From: Adiantum capillus-veneris | Taxonomy: Eukaryota > Streptophyta > Polypodiopsida > Polypodiales > Pteridaceae | Length of the DNA stretch: 64,000 bases | Direction: 5' to 3' | Assembly (NCBI GenBank): GCA_014529385.2 | Contig: CM043954.1 | Span: forward strand, 7,877,806 to 7,941,805 | Shown here: positions 55,066 to 64,000 of the stretch, in pieces | Position numbering within the stretch: the first letter of the stretch is position 1 | How the letters are laid out: each line of letters begins with the position of its first letter | The notes under the pieces: generated by a model | Told to the model about the DNA's origin: nothing | Databases searched by the model: none | The model's input: only the letters and a program-made list of their open reading frames with translations | Program-made: the position numbers and the translations under genes

Positions 55066-58000
55066 ATGGCTGACAACAACACAAATGCGTTCAAGATGTT
55101 TGCTACTGAGGAAAAACTGGATGGGGACAATTACCCTATGTGGGCTTACATGATGAAACATGTTTTTGTGTCAAAGGGCATCTAGAATATTGTGTAGGGC
55201 ATTGATGTACGTCTTGTTTCTAAGGATGTAGGTAATGTTGAGGATGTTGCAGGTCTTGCTGCAAGGATTGCTGCTATTAGAATTGTTTTGCCTACGTCAA
55301 AACAATCTTGGGATGTAAAGGATGCGCAGGCTCATGTGTTGATTGCGTGTATGTGAAGTGCACCATTATTGCATACATTTGTTCAGTGAAATCTGCAAAA
55401 CAGGCTTGGGATATTGTAGGAAGTCTTAATGCAAGTTGCAATGAGGCTAAAATTGCTTTGCTGCTGCGTAAAGAGATGGAATGGAAGATTATGCATGAGG
55501 AAGATGATATGGACACTTTCCTTGCTCTGCTGTCAAGGATATTAATGACCAACTTATTTATGCAGGTGAAGTCATTTCAAACAGTTCCCTTGTGCAAAAT
55601 GGTTTTGATGCCTTGCAAGATTCTTACCAGACTTTTGCTAGTACTTGGAGACTTATGACCCAAGGAAATCATGAAGTTGTCAAGTTAATGCATTATGCAC
55701 ATTGCTGTTACAAGACTCACTTTCTAGAAAAAATACGACTAGGCAGAACAGGCTTTTATTGCTTCTCAAGGAAAGGGTGTTAAGAGCAATGCAACCACTT
55801 CTTATGGTTCTGCTGTGAGTGTAAAAACTTCTTCTCCTAAAGATTTTGGCAGTGATTCGTTTGGAAATTTTGGTGATAAGGGCAAAAAGAAGATGCATTG
55901 CCATTATTGTAAAGCTAATGATCACTTGATCAAGCAGTGTCCTAAGTTGAATGCCAAACAGGCTAAGAAGAAAGAGGGTGGTTCCACATCAAATGCTGGT
56001 TCCACTACAAATGCAACCATTGTTGAGTCTTCTATGAAAGGAGACTGTGATGCTGATGTTGACCTAGAATGGGCTTTTAATGTAGAGTGCACTTACAATC
56101 CTGTTGTCCATGATACATGCATGTCAATTGCTGCAGATTCACATGTGTGATATTTTGATAGTGGTTCTACAAACCACCTTACCTCACATCATAAATTTTT
56201 CACCTCTCTCGAGTCTGTCCCTCATGGGAATCTAGACACATGTGCCAACAATGCCTCTTATCCGGTTCAGGGACTTGGAAAGATTGTGCTTACTACTGCA
56301 AATGGAAATTCTTTCACACTTGTTGATGCACTTTATGTACCTGGGATCAAGAAGAATCTTTTTTCTGTATCTGCACTTGTTAGACTTGGACTTGTAGTCA
56401 AATTTGTGGATGACAGATGTAAAGTTCATGATCTCAGTTTTGGTGATGAAATTGTTGCATCTGGCCTTTTGTGCCGCGGGCTGTATAAGCTCACTTTGTA
56501 TGACAAGTGTGGACAAAATTTTACAAATGAAGCTACAAATTCAAGGGCTGTTTCAAATGCAAAATTGTGGCATGCATGTTTTGGGCATCGCGTTTTGCAG
56601 AAATTTGATATGGTTGCTTCTTTGCTGCCTCTTGAAGCACTTGTAACATGCTTGTGAAAGCTGTACTTTGGGTAAAATGCAGCATTCTAAGTTTCCAAAG
56701 GATGGTTCAGTTAGAGACACATGCAGCTTGTAGCTTGTGTATAGTGATGTTTGTGGGCCCATGCAAACTCCGCCCTTGGGCAATTACTTGTACTTTGTGA
56801 CTTTCAATAATGATTACTCCAGGCATGCATGGGTATTTCCACTTAAAGCGAAGTCGAAATTTTTCATGTGCTTCAAACAATTTCTAGCTATGGCTGAAAA
56901 TGTCTCGAAATGTACTATGGGCACCCTCCGTTTCGATCGAGGGGGAAAATGACACATGGACTTTATGTGATTTGCCTCCTGGCAAAAAGGCCATTGGTAC
57001 AAAGTGGGTTTACAAGTTGAAACGCAAGACGAATGGTGAGATCAATCGTATGACTACAAATTTTTTTCTATGTGCATTGGCAGCTCATTTTGATTGGGAT
57101 GTATATCAATCAGACATTGTTACTACTTTCTTGAATGGTGACATACTCAAGGAAGTTTATGTAACGCAGCCTCGTGGTTTTGTCATGAAAGGACAAGAGG
57201 ACAAAGTGTGCAGACGTAAGAAGGCTTTGTATGGGTTGAAGCAATCTCCTCGTGCTTGGTATGAGAAAGATGACACTCATTTGGTCAAACAAGGCTTTTG
57301 TAAACAGTCCAACAGAAAGCACATTGTATGTAAAGTGCGAGGGTAATGTACTTGTCATTGTGGTTCTTTATGTAGATGATTTGTTGATCATTGAACCAAA
57401 TGAGAGACATATTGCTAAATTCAAGGCTAATTTGAATGTTACTTTCAAGATGAAATATTTGGGTCTGTTGCATCATTTACGTTGGTATACAGTTAAGCAA
57501 TGTGATGGTGGTATTGCTTTATGTCAGAAAAGTTACATAGAGACATTGCTATGTAAGTTTGGACTTGAGGATTGCAAACCTATTGCCACTCCCATGGAAA
57601 CAGGTTTGAAATTGAGTCTTCATGATGTTGGTGATCCTACTGATGTCACTCTTTACCAAATTGTTGTTGGATGCCTCATTATGTATGCAACACAAGGCTG
57701 GATATTCAGTTTGCAGTCTCAGAGGTCAGCAGATTTATGCATAGCCCAGGGTTTAAGCATTGGCAAGGTGTCAAGAGGGATTTTTTCTACCTTAGTGGCA
57801 CTTTACATGTTGTCTTGTTTTATCCCAAGGAGGGATCATTGTCGCGAGACTTACATGCTTTCTCAGACTCAAATTGGGCTAGTCATTAGGAAAAGTTTGG
57901 ACTCAAAAATGGGCCTTGTAAGAATTGTTGATGTGGCATAGCTTTCAAAAAGTGGGGATCGGTAAATTTTTTGCAAATAAGATCCAAAATTGTCAGAGGT

Positions 58001-58785
58001 TGGATATTTAGAATCTACTCTTCAAATGCTATCTATTGATATATAGCATGCATGTATCGGACATTGCCTTCATGTAGATCTAGAAAAAGGTGATTTTAGA
58101 TTACCGTAACGGTAACAAAACCTGGCTGATTGAAAAAAAATGGCATAATTTTCATAGAAGTCATCCAAAATTTTTGGACCTTGACGCTTTAGAATCCATT
58201 TTTCAAGAACTTTCCAATGATAGGTCATATCATGGGGTTCTAAGCAATATTTAGAGGGGTCTACCGGGTTGCTTTCTTTTGTACAAATTTGATGATATGG
58301 AACTCTTAAAAGGCCCAAAAATGAGTTCAAAATTTTCCTAATGTTGTTTTGACACACGAGTGTCCATAAGCGATTTTTATTTCATGCTAGGCAATTCATG
58401 TATATCATGGTTGAGTAAGAAGAAACCTATTGTGGCCACTTCGAGTTGTGAGGCTGAGTACAGGGCAGTCTTCACAGCTACGATTGAGTGTGCATGGCTC
58501 AAACGGCTTATGGCTAATTTGGATGTTGGACAGGACACCGCCAACACTATCTACACTGACAGTCAGAGAGCATTGGAAGTTGCTAGGAACCCAATTTTTG
58601 ATGCTCGCACAAAGCACATTGAGGTGCATAACCACTATGTCAAGGAGAGGCTCTCAACAAAAGAGATCATCTTGGCTTATGTGCCCACACAGGACACCCC
58701 TGCAGATCTTTCCACAAAGGCATTGTCTAATGAGAAGCTCAAACATTTTCGTAAAGCTTTGGGCTTACTCCCCTTTGTGGACTGA
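55066..58785 (+). pseudogene. Copia C gag-pol, decayed, integrase core deleted
   Basis: ATG 55066 (MADNNTNAFKMFATEEKLDG) starts Gag. The zinc knuckle CHYCKANDHLIKQC is near 55900. Retropepsin (YFDSGSTNHLTS) is near 56155, followed by VPGIKKNLFSVSAL. The integrase shows HACFGH and YSDVCGPMQTP, then stops at FDRGG near 56945, where RT begins at once (NDTWTLCDLPPGKKAIGTKW). The integrase active-site remainder and C-terminus are therefore missing, and the RT finger region is shortened too. RT has VLYVDDLLI. RNase H is split by an inserted element (57894-58343) and resumes at FDTR, then SCEAEYRAVF, ending LGLLPFVD. Several stops and frameshifts are present. Confidence 0.9.
57894..58343. mobile_element. 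~450-bp inverted-repeat element (MITE-like) in copia C RNase H
   Basis: The ends are imperfect inverted repeats of about 44 bp. Left: CATTAGGAAAAGTTTGGACT, then CAAAAATGGGCCTTGTAAGA. Right (complement): CATTAGGAAAATTTTGAACT, then CATTTTTGGGCCTTTTAAGA. The same terminus type bounds the 7.85-kb element at 11234 and 19085. It separates TCAGACTCAAATTGGGCTAGT from TGTTTTGACACACGA. Against the RNase H of copia A, removal restores the frame only if one base (T) is counted as duplicated. The inside has no ORF of note. It holds a 7+1+7 palindrome, TTACCGTAACGGTAA, at about 58101-58115. Confidence 0.85.
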
Positions 58786-58848
58786 TCATGTCCTCATGGC
58801 ATGGCACTTCCCTTTACTCATGTGCCAGCTCTTGTTCATTGCATCACT

Positions 58849-58860
58849 CCAGGGGGGATT
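58849..58860 (+). promoter_or_regulatory. Polypurine tract of copia C
   Basis: CAGGGGGGATT lies directly before the 3' LTR; the E family has the same tract. Confidence 0.85.
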
Positions 58861-59086
58861 TGTTACCATATACATGTGGTAGTGATGTGTGTGAACACAC
58901 TAGGACCATCGGGGCATTTTTTCCCCTCTTTAGGCGGTTCTCCCCCATGCATTGTATATACGCCCATCACTCTAGGGCTATCTATCTTTCCATTGCACAC
59001 TAAGTAATACACTCTTAGTTGTGTGCCTTGAGCTTCCTTTGTCTCCTCAAATCTATGTGTGTTTCTCTGCCACCCTTATTCCAACA
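58861..59086 (+). repeat. Copia C 3' LTR, 226 bp
   Basis: It runs TGTTACCATATACATGTGG... to ...TTATTCCAACA, and is followed by TGAAG. Confidence 0.95.
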
Positions 59087-59796
59087 TGAAGAGTTTCATC
59101 ATTGAAAAGAAATAGAAAAGCCTAAAGCAACGATTTAGTATCATCAGAATTATCAATAGACCATGGGCCTCCCATAAGCTGCTCGTTAAAAGTAGCATCA
59201 TGATTCACAATTACTTTCTTGAAGGAACAGTCATAGAATTTGTAGCCTTTGGAAGTGTCATAATATCCAATAAAAATAACTTCAAGACCAGGAGCATCAA
59301 GCTTTGTTCGTGTTTCTTTGGAAACATGAATATAAGAAATACATCCAAAGGTTCAAAAATGAGATACAGAAGGAATGTCACCTGTCCATGCTATGATGGG
59401 TATCTTACGAAAGGGTGCAGTAGTAGGAAGATGATTCTGAATAAATACTGCTGTCAAAGTAGCTTCAACCCAAAAAACACGAGATAACCGAGAATGAATC
59501 AGCATACATCTTACATCATTGATGATAGTGTGATTCTTTTGTTCAACAATGCCGTTCTCTTGAGGTGAATATGGAATAGTGTGTTCATGATGAATTTCAC
59601 TGTCAGCACGTAACTCACAAACTCTTGAGAGACATATTTGCCTCCATTGTCACTACGAAGCTTCTTGAGGTGACGGCCAGTTTGAAGTTCCATAGCCTTG
59701 TGGAATTGCTTGAAAATGGACAAGACCTCAGATTTTTGTCTAAGTAGAAATACAATCGTATACCGTGAGAAATTTTTAGCAACGGCTAACACAGGC
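59087..59796 (-). pseudogene. Copia D integrase fragment
   Basis: The minus-strand reading gives the integrase core (RYTIVFLLRQKSEVLSIF, LKKLRSDNGGKYVSQEFV; in another phase the region around the catalytic Glu). A decayed C-terminal part follows towards 59087. It joins the RT part at 54509 once copia C is removed. The 5' side is lost at about 59796: no HHCC finger, protease, gag or 5' LTR follows. Confidence 0.8.
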
Positions 59797-61200
59797 TACA
59801 CCAAATATGCATCAAGCAAGAGAGATGCTATGGTTGTGCATAATATTTCCTATCCACATTTGTATAAGGTCTTGGGATAATTGGAAGTTCCAAATTTGTA
59901 TATGCTGGTTAGAGGGCTCAAACTTAAACCCATAGTAGAAGGGATTGTGGGTGGTGAAAGCCTTTATAAGGAAGCCTTTATGCAAGGAGGCTTCCTTCTT
60001 GAGTAACCACTCTTGAGGATCCACTTTTGAGAGCTCTCTCTCTCTCTTGATTGTTCACTCTATGGCCTAGCCTTGAGCTTAATGTCCATGCTAAAGAGGC
60101 TAGTGCTAATTCTTTGTGATTAGAGTAAGCTCTTCTTGATTAATCTAATCCCTATTTTGCTCATTAGTCTTATCTTCTCTACATTTCATTATGTCATGAA
60201 GTAGTTTTACACTCTCATCATTCTAGATTTGAGTTTGTGTGATGACTTCTTGCTATTAACCACTCTTATCCTTCCATGAGCATTTGATTTGCGATATTTA
60301 GCATCACTAATTAGGTTGATTAAGTTGGGTCTCAATCTTGTAATTAGTGTGTGTGCCCTATTGTTTGCTTGTGTGTGGATAGGTTTTATGAAACTCTAGC
60401 ACCATTCACCTGGTGTGTGTAGCTATTGATGAAGTGCCTTAATTGGCATGTGGTGATTGGAGAGGCCAACACCAATGCAATTAGTATGTGCTTATCATTG
60501 GTGTGCTATGGGTTTCTAGTCTATGGTAAGTCAGACTTCGATGGGCTTGATGTGTGTAGGAGTTGATTAATTAGTGATTAGAGTATGATTAGAGTTAGTC
60601 TTGCCATGGCTAATAATCTCTACTTGCATTGGTGAGGTATTCTCTTGAATCCTCTATTTTTTTTCATTTGATGATCGTGCTTCCATGCCCTAGCCGATTT
60701 TCCGATCCACGGATTTGATAATTTTGTGTGTGTGGGACGCATGTCTAACCTCACCATCCTATCTTATTGCAGTATTAGCGAAAACCATAATTAATTTGTC
60801 AAACCATGGAACGAAGCTGAGTCGACTAGTGCATAGAGGCTACAAGAGGTTGTCAATCTCTTGGAAAACAACTAACAATTCGCATCTAACTCAAGTTACA
60901 CTCAAGTGACTGAACTCACCAAAAGCCAATCGCTCATCGGCAAAAAATTCACATTCGTTACAGCATCAAATCACATCCAAACGTAATGAAACTTCTAGGA
61001 CAAGTTTATAAGACCTAAGAACACATGCCTATGGCCTCAAACCCCACTTTTAGTCAAGTTCCAAAATCGTGATTATTAACAATAGTGGATTTTTGACCTA
61101 GTCGTTTTTGGCTCAGGATGCATCTAAATGCTTAGCAATGATGCCCCAATACACCGCCTAAGCTTAGTTTTTGATTTGAACATGTAAATTCCTAGTTATG
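59797..61200. other. Unassigned DNA
   Basis: No supported gene or recognisable retroelement domain. Frames are short on both strands. A TTTATAAGGAAG box near 59960 and pyrimidine-rich DNA at about 60030 could be remains of an LTR, but no TG...CA pair can be set. Confidence 0.35.
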
Positions 61201-61229
61201 ATGAAATTACGTTGCGGGTCGGCGACGCC

Positions 61230-61652
61230 AAAAGCTACGAAATACTGTGAATGGCTTACGTCAATGCACATAGCTCTTACCTGCGATTGCAATGCAACAA
61301 ACACAATTGCAATGTGACAACCGGAGAAGGAGTAGGAAGCACGAGAAGTAGAGAAGTGAAGTGCCGTTAGCTCACGCTGTGTATTTCTTATCCAAAAACT
61401 TATAAAAAACTTACAAAAATTGGCTTTTATACCTTAGCCAAGGTTTTTGGGTGGTCAAAACTAATAATCTGGAGTTCTACCAAAGCTAGGAAATGACTGG
61501 CTGATACAATCTAGAAGCTTGTAGCCCCGGCTCATTAATTAAAGAGTTTATCCGAGAAAGTAGGAGTTACAATATTCTCGATTCATCAAAATAATAAATG
61601 TTTTACGAAGAGAACTCCGAAAAATGGTGCCCATGTTAGCTTGCTGCTAACA
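61230..61652 (-). mobile_element. LTR (minus strand), inner end uncertain
   Basis: TGTTAGCAGCAAGC begins at 61652, directly after a polypurine tract. A TATA box (GGTATAAAAGCC) follows at about 61422-61435, in the U3/R position. The lower end is not fixed because there is no second copy in the window; 61230 is a guess from the change in sequence character. Confidence 0.55.
61424..61431 (-). promoter_or_regulatory. TATA box in the LTR
   Basis: TATAAAAG on the minus strand, about 220 bp into the LTR. Confidence 0.5.
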
Positions 61653-61664
61653 TTCCCCCCTCCT
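61653..61664 (-). promoter_or_regulatory. Polypurine tract
   Basis: GAGGAGGGGGGAA stands directly before the TGTTAG LTR start on the minus strand. Confidence 0.65.
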
Positions 61665-61690
61665 CACTCGTGTTGTCCCTTGACATAGCT

Positions 61691-64000
61691 TTATGGGTTG
61701 ATATAGTCTTCGGGTTGACGACTGGCGAGGCGGTCTTTAAGTGCATACAGTGCCTTCTGGTATTTGATTCTTCATTCTTTGTCAGACACTTGCAAAAATT
61801 GCATTGTTACTTGATTCTTCAGCTCCACCACTGAGTAGCCTACAAACCTGGATGTTAGGTTGCTGATCACCGGTGCAAATATCTTTGTTTTCCAAGTGAA
61901 GAATCCAGTGTAGAAAGCTTCTTCAAAGGCCAGCATATTATTCGATGGCAAGAACATGCATCTGGCATAGAATCCGTAAAGGACCTCCTATGAAGGTTTC
62001 CCACTTAGATCGTAGCATAAGCCTTTGTTTCCTTCCAAGAATGATAGCCATGGCACTCCTGTTTGCTCAAGCTCATTTAAAACTTGTATACATGTGAGCA
62101 ACATTCTATAGATCTTACATAAAATGGCACAGGAGAGATCTGGCAGACTTTTGAAGAAAGACATGGTTCCTGTAAAGGTTTTCACCATGTATTCCTCCGT
62201 CGCTTGGCCTCTCTCTGGAGCTCGTAGCCTAGGGAAGTTGAGCCAAGTTGGCCTCTTATTTTGCAGTGCTTCATGCACTTGCCATGTCCTTACTCTAGTT
62301 ACAGGACATAATGATCTCTTTGAAGGCCTGCAAGGGCTCTTGTGAGCATAATCATGTATCTTGGATTCTTGTTCAACCAGCTTAACCTCCACTTTGGGTG
62401 GTCTTTATATGCGCCATCTTATTGCATATCCTTGTACAACCTTTCTTTCACCTGTAATAGTTCTACTTTGATGAGAGGGTACGACAAGGATTGTTGGTGC
62501 CATTGAGCGTTGATCTGATTGGGAGTGAGTTGAGTGACATTGACAAAGTGTAAAACTCTCAACTCCCAATCCATAGCGGCTTTCCACTGCTCATTCACCT
62601 CTAGGGTGATCTTCTCCTTCAGTGCGTCTTCTTCACCTTTTGACAGTTGGACCATTGGCACTGTGTCTTCATCCGTGATGTTAATCTGAAAATCTTCATT
62701 ACCACTCGGCTCTGCTGTTGATTGTGTCTCAAACTCAGCAAACGATACCAAGGGTATGTATATCTGTGGCGGCGTTGAAGTGCCTGCCTCTTCCTGTGTG
62801 TTTGGTTTTCCATCTCCGAGGAGTTGATTTATCTGCTTGAGTTCTGCTATCTCCTTTAGAAGCTCCTCCTCTCTCTCAACCCACATCAATGCCAGGTCCC
62901 TACGCTGTGATTGTTCTAACTTTAATTACAATTCTAGGTCTTTGTTTTTCTTTTCAAGTGCCTTATACACTTCGTCAGTTCCTTTGATGGAGGCCACAAC
63001 TGGGTTTTCTCTAATTTTCCATAAGAAAATGGCCGATCATTGACCCTCTATTCAGAATACTCTAGAGAGCATTGAAAACATCTAATTTCACCTAAATGTT
63101 TTGAGCTGATAGAGAGGTCATAAGAAGTTCATTTGTAACTTTTGTCAGCTGCTCAAATTTTGCTTTAAGGGCATCAGATGATTTTCTGAGTAGATAACCT
63201 AACTCCTCCCTTACTTTTTGTTGCCTATCTCTGGCTATCTGATGCTATTCCGCTGCTGCCTTCAGCTCTTGCACTTGCCTTTGGAGATCAGTGATGACAG
63301 TCATCCTGTCTTCTAGCTCTCCTTGGAGAGAATCGATCACCGTTTCAAGTTCCTTGGCCTTTGTGCTGCGGTTTAAAGCTGTTGAATTGAGTCTCTCTGT
63401 CATTTTTGCATCTGAGGTGCATATTCATTGACCTGTACTATTACTTCGTCATTTGATTGCCACTCCTCCTATCGTGCTAGCTAAGATGTGCCTGCAGCCT
63501 TATGTGTTGCTTCTTCCTGCGTCGTAACTACTGGTGGTTCTTATGTGGAGGTAGATGGTCGGTCTTGGTCAACCTGAGGCTTTGATGCCTTGGCAGTTTC
63601 TGGCTGAGTACAAGTAGAGGGTGTTGTCTCAACCCTTGCTGTCTCTTCAGGTGTTGGCCTTTCTTCCTTCTCTGGCTCGAGCTCCGTCTCATGTGCAGTG
63701 GTAGGTGCTTTTTTTGCATCTACCTCTTTATCGGTCTCTTTTTCAGATCTTGTTGCCTTTTCCTCTTCTGGCTTTTGAGTATCTTCTGCTGCCTTCTCCT
63801 ATTCTGGCTCGACTTCTTTTTCTTTTTGTCCATCGGGGTGGTCATCCTCTTGTGCAGATTCTGTTTGTTGGGTGGACTCAGAATCTTTCTCTTTCTCAGG
63901 CTCTACTTCTTCATTGGTGTCTTTGCCTGCAAATAATGGTGGTGGACTAGGCATGGGATGGTCTTGTTGTTCTGTAGGCAATGAGGTGGGTCGGGGAGAT
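61691..64000 (-). pseudogene. Coiled-coil protein gene of an LTR element, no pol, runs off the window
   Basis: The minus-strand reading is open at the window edge. It begins with an acidic Pro/Glu/Thr/Gln-rich region (TNEEVEPEKEKDSESTQQTE), then a long coiled coil (NRSTKAKELETVIDSLQGEL; VEREEELLKEIAELKQINQL). A frameshift lies at about 62410. The C-terminal part follows (FTGTMSFFKSLPDLSCAILC; FYTGFFTWKTKIFAPVISNL), ending ALKDRLASRQPEDYINP at 61691. Several in-frame stops are present, and phase is otherwise kept across about 1.1 kb. It ends 27 bp before a polypurine tract and LTR, where pol would normally end. It may be an extra ORF 3' of pol, or the only ORF of a non-autonomous element. The family is not recognised. 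Confidence 0.5.

Larger units (their letters stand above)
54510..59086 (+). mobile_element. Copia C, LTR retrotransposon with both LTRs, defective
   Basis: It has 226-bp LTRs at both ends, a primer binding site, a zinc knuckle, protease, partial integrase, RT and RNase H, and a polypurine tract. It is inserted in copia D with flanks GGAAG and TGAAG (four of five bases matching). The LTRs differ at about 18 of 226 positions by eye, so C is an old insertion. The integrase core is deleted, and a second element sits in the RNase H. Confidence 0.93.

Noticed and set aside
54505-59091. Perfect 5-bp target duplication for copia C
   Set aside because: The flanks are GGAAG and TGAAG; only GAAG matches, so it is reported as imperfect.
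61214-61232. TGGCGTCGCCGACC as a primer binding site for a further element
   Set aside because: It resembles the TGGCG-type sites of some plant Ty3 elements, but no second LTR copy or downstream gag supports it.
1-64000. tRNA, rRNA, organelle-derived DNA or intact host gene
   Set aside because: No cloverleaf, rRNA or organelle coding motif was seen; all strong coding signal belongs to mobile elements.

Overview
The window is nuclear DNA of a land plant with a large, transposon-filled genome. The grounds are LTR retrotransposons primed by initiator-methionine tRNA (TGGTATCAGAGC), a chromodomain Ty3 element, several Ty1/copia families, GT-AG introns of 70-80 bp, and very dense GA/CT microsatellites. 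I cannot name the species; a fern or another large-genome plant is a guess. I see no convincing intact host gene, no tRNA or rRNA gene, and no organelle-derived block.

Layout. 1-558 is a Ty3 gag/retropepsin remnant, followed by the start of a dispersed TG...CA repeat (here called Rep-X, 591-1155). 1.2-5.3 kb is a field of GA/CT and poly-G tracts with local tandem duplications. 5.3-10.5 kb holds weak exon-like pieces and a decayed coiled-coil ORF1-like gene (9094-9893). Rep-X resumes at 10555 and is cut in two by a 7.85-kb element with terminal inverted repeats (11234-19085). Uninterrupted copies of the same target sequence lie at about 32386 and 36602. This element carries gene-like modules, a 2.0-kb Ty3 LTR, and, at its right end, a reading frame that runs into the inverted repeat itself. 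20121-29026 is a complete, young minus-strand Ty3 chromovirus: an uninterrupted 1649-codon gag-pol, near-identical LTRs and the target duplication CCATC. 29.3-30.9 kb is an unrecognised decayed minus-strand gene.

30.9-59.8 kb is a nest that can be read in layers. An old Ty3 relic (plus strand) was hit by an old minus-strand copia element (D, 143-bp LTR). D was in turn hit by minus-strand copia E (279-bp LTRs, target duplication AGTAG, limits 39512-53157) and by plus-strand copia C (54510-59086, 226-bp LTRs). C then received a ~450-bp inverted-repeat element (57894-58343) whose ends match the 7.85-kb element. E is filled with plus-strand copia copies A and B, joined head to tail through one LTR, and with a Ty3 3' end plus its 2.0-kb LTR. 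The border of Rep-X, Ty3 relic, D and E was later duplicated in tandem (31636-35851 and 35852-40067, 4216 bp each).

59.8-64.0 kb ends with a minus-strand LTR, its polypurine tract, and a decayed coiled-coil gene with no recognisable pol that runs off the window.

The parts most likely to be new are the inverted-repeat family (a large element and a small one sharing termini, with about one base of target overlap) and the ORF embedded in its end. The nested insertions give a relative time series, and most decay here is by nonsense substitution with hardly any frameshifts.
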